A stretch of DNA of 64,000 nt, from NCBI RefSeq assembly GCF_001540865.1, contig NC_033623.1:16380301-16444300 (forward strand), in the 5' to 3' direction. Shown piece by piece: positions 36,524 through 48,524 of this stretch. How positions within the stretch are numbered: the first letter of the stretch is position 1; every line of letters starts with the position of its first letter. Under the pieces are notes generated by a model. It made no database searches, was not told where the DNA came from, and saw nothing but the letters and a program-made list of their open reading frames with translations. Source of the stretch: Ananas comosus (Eukaryota; Streptophyta; Magnoliopsida; Poales; Bromeliaceae). The translations under genes were made by a program, and so were the position numbers.

Positions 36524-36713
36524 GAGGAATTCTACACTGTCATACTTGCACCACGTCATCAATAACAAGCCAATCATATTCATTCTTTTCAAACAAAAGT
36601 ACAATAAAAATACTTTTTTACAATCATGATGGGACATATATTCTTAAAAGGATTAATTTGATTGATTTGTTACGCCACGTCACTAATATACCCGTTGCAT
36701 TCTAGAATTTTTC
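36524..36713. mobile_element. Mutator-like MITE, about 190 bp, copy 2 (inverted)
   Basis: Starts GAGGAATTCTACACTG and ends TTCTAGAATTTTTC. The flanking 9-mers are CTGGCTTGG (36515-36523) and CTGACTTGG (36714-36722). Copy A lacks it at about 5215, giving an empty site. Confidence 0.8.
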
Positions 36714-38180
36714 CTGACTTGGGGCCGGTGGAAAGATTGTTTCTGTTCATTAAAATTTATAAACTTTTTTTTAGTTTATTATTTTATGTTCAAAAGAAGA
36801 ATTAAAATAAGACTATAAAGACAAATCAGAAAGCGCCACGCAACTTTCTCGGCGCCATTCAATTGTCAGATGTTTACTTGAATCAAGTTCCTGTCAATGT
36901 CGCACACTTACATTCAATGGGAGATTTTTTTGGCCCGCTCAATAATTTTTTATCATTAAAAATTGATATAATCAACTATAATTAACTTTAGTATCCTCCA
37001 CATGACCACATGTCAGAGTTTGATGGGCATTTAATACCACATCGTCTAAGAGTTGATTAACATGGATTAGTCACTGCTAATCAGCAACGTCCGTGGTTAT
37101 TAATTAATAGCAAGGAATAAAGTTTGTGGTTAAAAAAAAAAAAAAACGAAACTTTCCATTAGATGAAATATCTATAGAGGTTTCAAATTGAAGTACTTAC
37201 TTGGTGTAATTGGAAATAAAAAAATACAAATTAATTAAGTAGAAAAGGAAACAATTTTAGAGATTTCACGCAAGATTTCAAATCTATTAGGGTGAAAAAC
37301 CAAATCCAGTTTAGATTCTACCTCTCTTTATCCCACTTCTGGAAAGACCCACTAAGGAAGGTAAATGGCTCCTTAGTTCTTAAAAAAAATAGTATGAACA
37401 AAAATTAATAAAACAGTTTTTTATGATTTTTTTTTTCCAATTTTTCATCCTGTAAGTTCTAAAAAAATTATTTTTTTAATGTATATTTTTTTCATATTTC
37501 ATTAGAAACTAATATTTTTGTTTTCTGAAAAACAAAATGCAAAACAAAAACGATAATTTTTCACAAAATTTAGAAAAAAAATTTAAAATAGGTTTTCTTT
37601 AATACCAAACGAGCAAAAAAAATTTTCAGGAAATAATTTTTTTTCATACTATTTTTAGGAATCAAATGGCACTTGGAAAGCACCAACATCCATCATCTTA
37701 TCCAACAAAATGAAACTTTGTTGACATATTGGAGTTTGGAGATCCGGTAACAAAGTAAAATATGTGCAATAAAGTCTTAAAAATATCAACTTCCATCTAG
37801 AACCTTTCGTTCGGCTCAAAAAACATTATGTTTGGATGGATTGCGATAACAATAGCTCAATCCTGCTACAATCGATACCGCAAATATTTTTTTTATAGAC
37901 GGATACTATATCCTACTGTAGAACTAAAACTTTTTTCTCATTCTCGCAGGACAACTCATGTTCAAGAATTAATAGACAAAAGGCTAAAAAATCTAAAAAA
38001 AATGTTCACGGAATTAGATTAGTTTTTCATCCCAGAATATATTTGTGACGTGAGAGATCGCACAGATTAATGGTCAAATGTAGAAAACGAAACAAGAAAT
38101 ATATAATTGCATTCCTTTTGAATCGCCCTGGTCCCAAAATCTACGGAGTATGGCGTGGCGTGGCATAGCGTGGCGTGCGC

Positions 38181-38856
38181 GATGTGTTCGGAGAATTGAC
38201 CCAGTGAGTTGGTTGGACATAAAAGATGATAAGGTTAGGAAAATGGCTGTGCCGGACCATATGACTGGGAGTACTTACTCGACCCGAGATGTTACCATCC
38301 TCCTCGCATGCACATACTGTTACGAACTAAGGACCTGGGATAAGGTTCATTGCCATATTATTTTCTGAGAATTTTATTTTACGTTTGATCATTGATGATA
38401 TCACTCGCGATGTGTGCGAAAGAATTGACCCATTGAGTTGGTTGGACACAAAGAATGATAAGGTTAGAAAAATAGCCGTGCCGGACCGTACGACGGAGAG
38501 TACTTACTCCACCCGAGATGTTACCGTCCTCCTCGCATGCACATATTGTTACCAACTACGAATCTGGGGCAGGCTTCGTTACCATATTATTTTTCTGAAA
38601 ATTTTATTTTGCGTTTGATCATTATTGATGACATCACTCGTGATGTGTTTGGAGAATTGACCCGTTGAGTTGGTTGGACATAAAAGATGATAAGGTGCCG
38701 GACTGTATGACGAGGAGTACTTACTCGACCCGAGATGTCTCCGTCCTCCTGGAGTGCGCATATTGCTACGATCTAAGGATCTGGGATATGCTCCATTGTC
38801 CTATTATTTCCTGATAACTTTATTTTGCATTTGATCATTGATGACATTACTCGTCA
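38181..38856. repeat. Three tandem copies of a unit of about 230 bp
   Basis: Units start at 38181, 38409 and 38642, each with GATGTGT. Each contains GAATTGACCC, GTTGGTTGGACA, GATGATAAGGT, GCCGGAC, CGACCCGAGATGT (or a variant), the CATTG or CGTTA CCATATTA segment and TTTGATCATT. Copy A has only one such unit, interrupted by the element at 8566-9440. No coding function is seen. Confidence 0.75.
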
Positions 38857-39008
38857 GGTCAAATCTTGTATGAAAGTATGAGATTTTAAAATATCCTTTG
38901 GCATTATTTTAATTTTTTAATGCTTTTAACCAGGGCTCTTTTGATAGATGTTGCCTCTTTTTAAATTATTTTAAACACTAATTATATATAGTTTAATATA
39001 TATATATA

Positions 39009-39549
39009 GAGTTGAGCTGAAATACTATCGGCAGCAAACGGGTTTCGTTGCCACCCATTTATTTTCGAAGATGAAGCCTCCAAATCGACGATCAGTATTG
39101 TTGACAATGATCTATACCACTTGAAGTATCTAGAAATCAAATTTCATATTTTTTCAATATTGTTCTCTTGTTCATCAAGTGGGCGTAAAAATGAATTGCT
39201 GAAAATAAATATCTTCTAAAAAGTGATGATAGGAATTTTGTAATCAAGATCAAGAGTATAGATCTTATTCTAAATAGTTTAAAAAATTTTATACCAAAAT
39301 TCAATTGATTTGGATAGCTTTACACCGTTAAACGAGAAAACGCCTCATATCAACCCTTAAAATTATAAATTTTGAAACTCTTTGATCATTAGGCCAATAA
39401 TGTCGAGAAGATTTGAAATTTGATTTCTAGATACTTCAAGTGATATAGATCATGTTCAACGGTACCGATCGTCGATTTGAAAGCTCCATCATCGAAAACA
39501 AATGTGTAGCAACGGAGCCCGTTTGCTACCGATAGCATTCCAGCTCAAC
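39009..39549. mobile_element. Foldback MITE inserted in (TA)n, copy 2
   Basis: The left end GAGTTGAGCTGAAATACT and right end ATAGCATTCCAGCTCAACT are inverted. The arms extend about 200 bp with ATCTAGAAATCAAATTT paired to its complement. (TA)n flanks it on both sides (38996-39008 and 39550-39562). The inner arm matches the families at 0.1, 50.8 and 51.3 kb. Confidence 0.75.
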
Positions 39550-39857
39550 TATATATATATATTTGCCATTGTCCATTAGCTTACAATGGTTTCTAGTTAA
39601 AAGATGAATAATAATTTATTTAAAATTATTAAAATAAAATTTTTTTTTTTTGTCAAATAAATAACTTGTATGTAAGAATTGTGAGAAATTATCATCCCTT
39701 CTCACAGAAATTATATGTAAAATTTATATTTTGGAAAAATAAAAAAATAGAAATAACGTCAAACGAAGCGTTAATTAAAATTTTGATAATACACGTGATG
39801 TAATGAAATGTGCCCGGTGTATGCCTCACATGAAATATCACCAAAATCATGGTGTCG

Positions 39858-39859
<2 letters not shown>

Positions 39860-39912
<53 letters not shown>
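39860..39912. repeat. 53-base A homopolymer
   Basis: Unbroken A run in the gene X' upstream region. The copy A equivalent has 27 A (10138-10164). Length may be affected by assembly. Confidence 0.85.
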
Positions 39913-39915
<3 letters not shown>

Positions 39916-40069
39916 CCTAGTCGCCAACAAAGCGCATAACGTGCCGGGCCTGGCCCTCACTCCTCTTTGGAAACCCCACTTAGGACATGATCCGGCCCGT
40001 AAAGAGAAAGGCCTAAAATCAAAACGGGTCAGGTCCGGTCCGGGCCGGGCGCGGACTCTTCATCTTAAA

Positions 40070-41586
40070 CCCTTCTCCGCTTCTCCCTCACTCGATACTC
40101 CGATGCATCAAACCCCTTACACGGGGCGCCCGACACCCTCCTCCGCCACCGCGCCTCGTGCCATTCCAGGTACAAAAATTCAAAGCATAACAAAATAAAA
40201 TATGGTTCACATATGTAGATCTAAATAATCACAAAGTATTATTCTTTTGATTTCGATATTCAGAGGTAGAGAGGGAATTACTTCTTTTGCAAGTTCATAT
40301 ATAGTTATATATGTGTATATTTTTTGGTGATATAAGCCCTGATTCAAGTCAATTTAGAAATTCGCAGCTACCAGGTAGAAATCTTGCTTCGATCATCAAT
40401 TGGACGCTTTTCATATTCACCACATATAGAAAAAAAGAGAAAGGTAAAGTTTCTATATAATCAAATATTCATATGTTATGTTTGGGGCAATTCAACAAAC
40501 ATCTTATAAGCGTAAAATCCAGAGTGTAAGTGCTCTGCATGAGAGATCGTCGGAGCTGTTAATTAGCATGTTCGAAATTATATGTTGTAGGTTATGGTGC
40601 AACCACTAGCGGTCGACTCAAAAATGCTCGGTTCTAGCTTGTTTTGCGCTCAAAATGATTTGGCCGCAGGTCTAGCCTGGCCTGAATCAGGCTCGGCAAT
40701 GGGGACTTCGGGCCAGCCTAGATCGGTTAGCACCTCCAATTGGTGCTATAATACACAACCATTGACAGCAACACAATTTGGCGACCAGGATCTGGGCTCT
40801 CGTTATTCCACACATCAATTTGATGATCTGGCGAGCTTGCTTGACAATAACACGCGAGCATCAACAGTTGGAGAATCCTTCGCTCACAAATCTTATCTCC
40901 CTAGCCCTTGTTTGGTTGGGGATTAAGGGGTGGAATAATCCCTTAACCCCCATTTTATCCCTAAACACCCTCAAAAATAGATGAGGTTAGCTAACCCCAC
41001 CTCAAATAAATTATCCCGGATTAGCTAACTTCACCTAACCCCACCAAACTCCAACCAAACACTATTTTCTATTCATAATAATTCACTATCTTTCTTATCA
41101 CACCTACTCCAACCAATCATTATCCTTCTTTATCAATCATTATCTTTTTATCTCACCTACTCCAACCAAACACTAATTTTTCATTATTCTAGACTAACTC
41201 CAACCCCCAATCAAACACAAAAAAATTTTAACCCCACTTTAACCATGAACTTAATTCTATCCCTGGAATATCTACTTTTTCCTTAACCCCGAACCAAACG
41301 GAGGCCTAAGGACTATATCATGGATGGCGGGCTAGGTCTAGTGGTCCAACAGTCCTTAGAAATGGCAGTGGCTAAAAGCCAGGGGACTAGTCAAAATTCT
41401 AATTGTCAACCTAAAACTGCGTCTTTATCTAACTTAACTGAAGTTTTGCTTAATGAAGTGTATGAAGAGCAGAAAGCAATCAGTTCTTTGCCACAACAAC
41501 CCTTGCAGAAGCAGGGAAATCAATCGAAATGTTCGTTAAATGATGACGGCAGACCATTTCCCTCAGATAGTTCTCCTGGAACATAG
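40070..41586 (+). pseudogene. Chimeric gene: gene X leader joined to an unidentified ORF split by a MITE
   Basis: A leader resembling that of gene X ends at about 40168 (CATTCCAG before GTACAAAA). A TTGTAG acceptor at about 40588 is followed by ATG at 40594. The frame runs to 40903, where a 404-bp MITE interrupts it, and continues from 41309 to a TAG at 41586 in the same frame. Without the MITE and one copy of its CTA duplication the ORF is 195 codons. Its predicted protein starts MVQPLAVDSKMLG and is rich in Gln, Ser and Asn towards the C-terminus. I do not recognise the family. As it stands the frame stops inside the MITE at codon 111. It could be a captured or truncated exon rather than a true gene. 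Confidence 0.45.
40904..41307. mobile_element. PIF/Harbinger-like MITE inside an ORF
   Basis: 404 bp with ends GCCCTTGTTTGGTTGGGG and, inverted, GCCTCCGTTTGGTTCGGGG. The trinucleotide CTA lies on both sides (40901-40903 and 41306-41308). The interior repeats ACTCCAACCAA(A/T) motifs. Virtual removal restores one continuous reading frame, so the limits are well supported. Confidence 0.75.
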
Positions 41587-42135
41587 GGTTTGCTGGGTCG
41601 AATTTCTTTAGTACATAATCGGTTTAGAGTTTTTCAGTACATAGTCGGTTTTTTAGTACATATCATCACAGTTATTCTTAGCTTCAAGTTAGATTGTTAA
41701 TTCATAGTACCTTTGCTTACAGGCTCAATTATTCTGAGGTGGCAATTAGCCTTGTTCGCTTTCCATCGTTTGAAAAGATTGTCATATTTTCTTTCTTTTT
41801 CTTTGTATCAATGTCAGAACCATGTACAAAAGATTCGATCCATTTCTACTTGGAGCATCGTTTGATGGGTCCTGTTAGTTATTTTACATCAGATTGCTCC
41901 ACAAACTAGTTTCATACCATTTACGGTTTCTAACATGCAGACCACACAAGTTTTATCTCTCACTAGGAAGTACTCCTATGATATGCCAGATACTGCCAAA
42001 AAAAAACAAGTGAAAACTTAACCGGTTCGCTACAAAGCATACCTCTTATTCTCTTATAGACGATAATCTCATGACATATATGGCCAAGTTATGAAACGAC
42101 GAAATAAATACAATACATAACAAGTATGCAACAAA
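41587..42135. other. Intergenic between chimeric ORF and WAK-a
   Basis: Convergent 3' flanks, AT-rich, with no coding segment recognised. The right part should hold the WAK-a 3' UTR. Confidence 0.5.
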
Positions 42136-44793
42136 TTACCGAGGAAAATCCATAGACAATAGCAGAGCGTCCTCCAGACTGTCCTGTTGTGAATTGCTGC
42201 AACATAAAGCTGAAGGCTCATCCGCCGAGATTTCTTTCTGAATTTGGCTTTGCGGCGGTATGTTAAGCTTCTCTTGACTCTTCTCAGCTGAGTGCTGCTT
42301 CATAAGCCTTCTCAGTGCATCAAGCTCGACCAACACTTCCTTCATCTTCGGCCTCTCTTCCCCTTTAATTCTCAAACACCTCAGCGCCACCTTTGCGATT
42401 TCATTAAGATGCCTCACCCCTGCTTCCTTCACCACCCTCTGATCCAACATCTCCAGTAGCCGATTCTGTTCAACCAACATAGTGAAATGCGAGGCTAGGT
42501 TCCTCCCTTCCTCCGACCGACAAAAAGAAATAGGCATCTCTCGCGTCAATATCTCAATGAGTACCACACCGAAGCTATACACATCGCTCTTATCTGTTAA
42601 AAGGCTCGTGCTGAAGTACTCTGGGTCCAAGTATCCTAGGGTCCCTTGAACAACTGTGGTGATATGAGTTTGATCATAGGGCACTAACCTCGAAGCCCCA
42701 AAATCTGATACCTTTGCATTGTAGCATTCGTCAAGAAGTATGTTAGCCGACTTGACATCTCTGTGAATGATTGGTACTTTCGTAGCTGAGTGCAGATACG
42801 CGAGCGATGCTGCTGTCTCAACGGCTATTCTTAATCGATCCTCCCATGGCATTGGGGCCGTTTGGTTACTGTGAAGATGATTAAAAAGTGTTCCATTTGA
42901 AATAAATTCGTAGACTAGTAAGGGAACCTGGGTCTCTAAACAACATCCCAGTAGTTTGACAACATTCCTGTGATTGATCTGAGAGAGGATGACCACTTCA
43001 TTCACGAATTGCTCGATTTGCGTCTGATCAACCATCTTTGATTTCTTGATGGCCACAACAGTTTGATCGGAGAGCACTCCTTTGTACACAGTTCCATATC
43101 CTCCTCGACCGAGAATCCGATCCTTGCTGAAATTATCAGTTGCCTTTCTGAGTTCTTCAGAAGTAAATATTCTTGCCGGTGCTTTCTGTGAGAAGATTTG
43201 TTGTTGTAACATTAAGCCGCCATTTTGGAGGAAAAATTTCTGCCTAAGCTTTGTTTGCTTCCTTTTCTTCCGAAACCACTCAGCCCAGAAGCCTAGTGCG
43301 AGCAAAACAGCCAATAGACCTAGTCCTGCAACTGCACAGGCACTGCAGATTCTGAATCCCACAACACAAACACTAGGAAAGAATTAAAATTAAATTGATA
43401 AATTATTTAAGTGCGACTAAAAGTAAATTCAGTTCCTCATCAGAGGAAAAGCTGCAGAGTTTTTGGTCGTCGTATATCTCTAATTTACTAAAAAGCTTCT
43501 GCTTTCTTGCTCCAGAAATGCGCCGGAACAGACACTTGGGTATAACAAAATCCCAATGCTAGTTAATGGTTACCTAGCCCAATAGCTAGGGGCGCCAACC
43601 CCTCGCAGCCGGAGCCCGCCCTCAGCCCGTCGCCGCTGATTCCGAAGGGACAAGTGCAGTTGAATCCTCCCACCGTATTGATGCATTTATGAACGCAAGG
43701 GTTCGTTTTTGGATCCGCGCACTCGTCGATGTCTGTCATGCATTTCACAAACCATAAAGTAGATGAGCAAAAAAATTAATTATTTATTCGTCACAACTTC
43801 AATTTTCCACCGTAAAGCGAGCGAGAGAAGAGAAGAAACAACGCTAAAACTATGGTTTCCTCCGCAGAGCAGCAGGTATTATTGGTTAAAAAGCAGATCA
43901 ATAATACCTTGGCATCCACCTTCCGTTTCTTCCAGGTAAGGGTTCCCCCGGAACCCTCGGGAGCAGTTGCAGCGATACCCGATGCCGTTTGTCGAGTCGT
44001 AGCAGTAGCTGCTCCCCTTGCACGCGTAGTCGTCGTCGAACTCTCCTCCTCTTTTCCCTGTCACCTCGGCGCAAGTCTCCTCCCCTATCGACCACTCCAG
44101 CACCATCGGCCTGTACTGATCCTCCGGATTACCGACTAAGTCCTTCTTCGAGAACGCATAGTAGTCCTCGTCGACTATGAATGCCTTGCTACAGGGCTCC
44201 CCGGACTGGTCTTTATGGGTGGACCCTGTGAGGCTCCTGATGCTGGTGAAGGAGAAGTTGAGGCTCTTCAGCCCCTTGGGCAGCGAAACCTGGCAACACC
44301 CGACGCCGGAGCATGCGCCGGAGACGATGCTGTCGTTCGTCGCGCAGAAGGAGACGCACCCACCGCTGTACCTGTGGTTGGCGCCGCCCCCCTGCGCGAG
44401 CATGAGGACCATGGCGTCGCAGCCGACGGCGGTGAACTTGTTGTGGGCGTCGGAGAAGGTGTAGGGGGTGCCGCGGAGGCTGAGGCCGCGGTCGGGCGGG
44501 GGGAGGCTGGCGCCGGAGGAGTTGTCGTAGCAGCGCCACGCGACGGCGCGGCCGACGATGCGGACGTAGCCGGAGAGGATGGAGATGTCGAGGACGACGT
44601 AGGGGCGGGCGGGCGCCGAGGGGAGGGAGATGATGGAGGAGTTGTAGCAAGGCGGAGCGTCCGGGAGAAGCGCCGATGGGTCGATGTAGTTGGAGGAGGA
44701 AGGCGGTGGCGATAATATCCCCAGCAATACGAGGAGGAGCAGAGAATGGACGTGGAGATCAGGGAGATGATCAGGAGGAAGACGAAAGACCAT
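42136..44793 (-). CDS. WAK-a: wall-associated receptor kinase-like protein, complete
   Basis: Three exons are proposed: 43908-44793, 43574-43732 and 42136-43331. All junctions are phase 1 with GT/AG borders, giving 746 residues. The order is signal peptide (about 1-34), extracellular WAK domain with the CVSFC and GACSGVGCCQ motifs, a first EGF-like repeat ending GFRGNPYLEETEGGC, and a calcium-type EGF encoded by exon 2 (DIDECADPKTNPC, six Cys). One membrane helix follows at about 349-368. The kinase has GRGGYGTVYKG, Lys about 444, HRDVKSANIL (Asp about 540) and DFG (about 558), so it is a catalytically complete RD kinase. Compared with WAK-b about 25-30 residues of the N-terminal domain are missing, including the FPFG segment. 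Cell-wall or defence sensing is inferred from the family. The exon 3 acceptor was chosen by phase; alternatives nearby do not keep frame. Confidence 0.85.
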
Positions 44794-44915
44794 GGCGCTT
44801 CCTTAATTCCTTCCCCAGTAGACACTAGTCTTGATTAGGAAGGACGAGGCGGCTGCAGCCTGCAGGCAGAGTCGGAGCTAGCGTCGGCGTCGGACTAATG
44901 GTGGAAACGATGGTT

Positions 44916-44963
44916 CGACAATTGTCGGTAGCCAATTGCTGGTTGTTGTTGACTCAGAGTCAA
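44916..44963 (-). promoter_or_regulatory. WAK-a promoter: palindromic W-box pair and second palindrome
   Basis: TTGACTCAGAGTCAA at 44949-44963 is a perfect inverted repeat of two W-box cores (TTGAC, WRKY target), about 156-170 bp upstream of the ATG. CGACAATTGTCG at 44916-44927 is another perfect palindrome. WRKY control fits a defence-type receptor gene but is inferred from motif only. Confidence 0.5.
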
Positions 44964-45169
44964 CACTTTATTTTTATTTTAATTTTTAATAATTAGTGGT
45001 TGTATCAGAGACTCTGACTCGTTTTTATTTTGTTTAAATTTTTAACTCTCTCTATTCAGTAGTGCTGCAGCTGTTTAGAAACTATATTGTCTGTTGTCAA
45101 TATATTAATATTTAATAGTATAAAAAAAAAATTAATTTAACTTAAATATATAATATGTATTTAGTAATG

Positions 45170-45440
45170 AGATTTTTTTTTTTTTTTTGAGAAAAAGATA
45201 ACACGCTATCCGCTTCATTCATTGATTAGGTGAATTAAACTACAAGTATGGAGCAACCAGGCTCCGAAAGAAAGAAAAAAGAAAAAAGGAATCAAGACAC
45301 GAGGAGAAGATCCCACTCCTTCACGAAAAGCTTGAGATTGTGGACCGCTTGCCCGGAGTTAGCTGGGATAGTCCAAAATAAAGAGTCGTTCCTGACCTTC
45401 CATATAATCTACCAGCTGCATCATACTAGAACAGTAAGTC
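45170..45440 (-). mobile_element. LINE 3' end fragment, degenerate
   Basis: A T-run (reversed A-tail) is followed by GATAACACGCTATCCGCTTC, the complement of the LINE/SINE terminal block. Beyond it comes GTGAATTAAACTACAAGT and about 200 bp without an intact frame. The extension beyond the SINE-shared tail favours a LINE. A related tail may lie at 45825-45885 in the other orientation. Confidence 0.5.
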
Positions 45441-45996
45441 AAGAACGTTTCTTTAAATGATCCTTTTTGCCAAACCACCTATCCCACTAGAACAGTAAGT
45501 CCAAAAAAATGTAATTTTTTTGGAATATAATTTTACATTTTCATCTATTTTAAAAGTGAAAATTGAAGAACTATGGAGAGGAGTATCTAATATACAACGT
45601 GATGAGTCTAGCCGGGAAATAAAATGATCGGTGGCTGGCTTGGTTTGGGAGAAACCAAATAATCATCGGAGGCAGAACAACAAACCGTGTGGGTCCTGCC
45701 GGACATTCGATCACTCGTTAGGGCTTCGGTTCGAGCATTGCTTTTAACAAGCATGATTCATTTCTAGAGTTTTTCTCTTTTCTTTTCGTTTTATCTTTTT
45801 CTTTCTTTTTTTTTTTTTAGACTGTTTAGTTTAATTCATCATTTTTTGATGAATAAATCAGGTAAGATGCAATATTTTTCTAAAAAAATTCTCGCTACTC
45901 ACATTGATATGATTAAGTGGTCAATCTTATTTCTAGAATGAGTGATATATATATGATTTTTTTTCTTTAAATGTATAAATAAATAGCAGAACTTTT

Positions 45997-46620
45997 AGGC
46001 TTCGTTTGGTTTAGGATGTAAGCGGAGATAATAAAAGTTATCCCCGCTTTTCCCTGTTTAATCAATGTATCTCCATTACACTCCCACTTTTTCAGTCAAG
46101 GAAACTACAACTATGGAGCTTCTATGATTGGGGATATCCACTGCAATGTTTAAAGATTTTCTACTGCACCGCTTAGTGCGATTGGACATTATTGGTCGGA
46201 ATGCCGTTTCGCGAGTAAAGAAGCTGGCCAAACACTCGCTCAATCACAAATAAGGCAAAATTTGGTATGGTTTTTTTTATTTTTTTAATTTTTTAGATGT
46301 TTATTTTATGTAATTTGACATATTGATAAAAAGAATTTTCTTTTCTTCTCATTGTTCGCTAGTGATAAATGATAACTTATTTATAAAGATTTTTTGAAAC
46401 AACCAAAATTATTTATTTTAAAGTTTTCACTTTTTACTACTAAATAAATGTTTCAGATATAAGGATTGTAAGCAATCCACCATTTCCTTTTCCACTATTT
46501 TATATAGAAATTTTATTTAATAAAAAAACAGCAACAATACCAAACAAGACTAAACATGTAATTTTTTGGATTATTAATTAAGATCTTTTTATTTCTTAGG
46601 TCTATGATTCTTCACTAGGG
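45997..46620. repeat. Dispersed repeat shared with 57750-58290
   Basis: 45997-46052 begins GGCTTCGTTTGGTTTAGG, a Tourist-type end. From 46060 the sequence (ATCAATGTATCTCCATTACA and onwards) matches 57757-58285, including GATATTATTGGTC-like and AAACATGTAATTTTTTGG blocks. The last block recurs at 63738. No coding capacity, so probably a non-autonomous transposon. Confidence 0.55.
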
Positions 46621-46624
46621 ACAT

Positions 46625-46773
46625 TTTTTTTTGGAGAAAAAATAGCATATTATTTACTTTGTTTATTTTTTAAAAAATAAACTTAGCTAAAAATATTAAT
46701 GAAGTATAATTCAAACTTGAAACTTTAGGTACCAAATATCAAGCCTCTTGTCACTTACGTTAAGAACCATTAG
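46625..46773 (-). mobile_element. tRNA-derived SINE, degenerate
   Basis: T-run, AATAGCATATTATTTACTTT, AATAAACTTAGCTAAAAATA, a box B remnant ATAATTCAAACTTGAAACTT, and the head complement CACTTACGTTAAGAACCATT. It is an older member of the family and no TSD is recognised. Confidence 0.65.
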
Positions 46774-46947
46774 TTGATCCTATGCTTGTAAGTACAAGTA
46801 TAGGCATAGGGCCAAAAATATTGATCCTCTGCCTACACTTCTACTTACATCTATAGACAAACCCCAATGTAACAAAAAAGGCACATCAAGCCAAGGTGGC
46901 GGTGATAGCAGCCACACCAATACGGGGAGGAGGAGAAGAAATGGTCT

Positions 46948-47001
<54 letters not shown>
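46948..47001. repeat. (GA)n microsatellite
   Basis: Almost uninterrupted GA run with one AAAG interruption. Confidence 0.9.
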
Positions 47002-47004
<3 letters not shown>

Positions 47005-47068
47005 GACAACGAAAAAGCATTGCGCTTCTAATTTCCTTCCTCGATCGCAGCAGGACTCCAAACATTAT

Positions 47069-47384
47069 AGGCTTCGTTTGATTCGGATATAAACAAAAAC
47101 TAGCTATTACAAAACTAGGTATAAATATGGGGTAAAAAAAATAGCATTTTGATAATAAATTGGGTTGTTATCGGAGATAAGAAAAATAGTATTTGGATAG
47201 ATAATATGAAATTAGAAAAATAATTGATAGTTATATATAAAAAATAGAGCCGTTGATAGGGATAGTTATACCAACTTATTTCAAATACCTGAGAATTACT
47301 ATTTTTGGATAAAAAATTTACGTTCGGGCATAAAAAGAGGGATAAGAGATTATCCCTCATCTTATCCCCGATCCAAACGCTACC
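47069..47384. mobile_element. PIF/Harbinger-like MITE, about 315 bp
   Basis: The ends TAGGCTTCGTTTGATTCGG and (inverted) GGTAGCGTTTGGATCGGGG match the Tourist-type ends elsewhere in the window. AT-rich interior, no ORF. The TSD is not clear. Confidence 0.6.
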
Positions 47385-47933
47385 TTCAGGAAGAAAGACG
47401 GAGGATGTTCTTGAAAGAAGGCGTGGTAGTCCTGAATAGCAGGTGAGATTGGGGATTTAGGAAGGAGGCTGCAGGTAGGAGTTCATATCCCCAATCATTG
47501 CTCGTTGTTTTCTCCGTCTTTTTTTTTTATGTAGGTGTTTTTGGTGGTATTGTCTATTTTATATATATAGAGAGAAAGTTACGCTAGAATATTATTAATA
47601 GTAAAAAAAATTTTTTGCTATCAAATTTTTAGCTCTTGAATTAATTATTTTTATTATTTCTAATTATTGGATTAAATATAATAATCCAATGGAGACCATG
47701 TTGGCCCAGTGGCCCTAATCGTCTATCAGATTTTGATGATAACAAATAATCACGATTATTGGACTAATCTCTTATCTTGAGTCTTGTGTTTTAGATCTCT
47801 CTATCTTCAAAAAGGATTCAAGATGGACAATATTCTAGCACCAAGCTTCACCACTTGAAGCTGTGTTTTGCTTCTTTTGTCAAATAGACAAGCTCACTCT
47901 CTTCACTCTTAACTTGATTAATATTATGCTTTA

Positions 47934-47981
<48 letters not shown>

Positions 47982-48524
47982 AACTACCATTTTTTTTAAA
48001 ATTTTTTTGATATACCAATCCTACTATAAACAGGTAATCACAACTCATCAGGGCAATCTCAACTCACCAGACTCCTAGTTTTACCGTTGGATTCTCCCCC
48101 CCACTTAATCCAAAGATTTTATTTTTAGGTTTATTAGTTCGTTTAATTTTTTGGCTACGTTTATTTTCTTTACGTTTGAGCTTTTCGTGTGCTAGTTAAA
48201 CAAAGCTCCAAGCCGTGAAACGGATGCAGGGGCGGTTGAAGAGTTGTGAGCTCTTACAACCTAGAGGTGATCTACTATGAAAACGCCCGTTCGTGGTTCG
48301 GAAGTGTAGTTGAGGAAGAAGAAAGTTCGAAGTTCTTAAACGAAGAGAGAGAAAAATGTTCTAATTTAGAGTGATATTCAAAGTGAGTTCAAATCTCTTT
48401 CTTAACTCTCGATTCTCATAATTCTAGTGACTTCAAAAATTCGAGTTTACTTGATAGTTCAACGATGGTTCACTCCGGAGTTATGGTAGATAAATATCGG
48501 AGCCTGCCTAGACAGTCAACATGA

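Larger units (their letters stand above)
31650..40600. repeat. Segmental duplication, copy A'
   Basis: Partner of 620-10860. It contains LEA exon 1 with promoter, the conserved non-coding blocks and the gene X leader. Its right border falls at about 40585, immediately before the ORF of the chimeric gene. The stretches 34.83-35.36, 36.72-38.14 and 38.88-39.0 kb contain conserved non-coding DNA with no recognisable gene. Confidence 0.85.

Noticed and set aside
44213..44825. Overlapping long frames at the WAK-a first exon
   Set aside because: They are GC-driven shadows of the true exon. They lack the signal peptide, cysteine motifs and splice compatibility. The same applies to frames at 53.65-54.26 and 58.6-59.0 kb.
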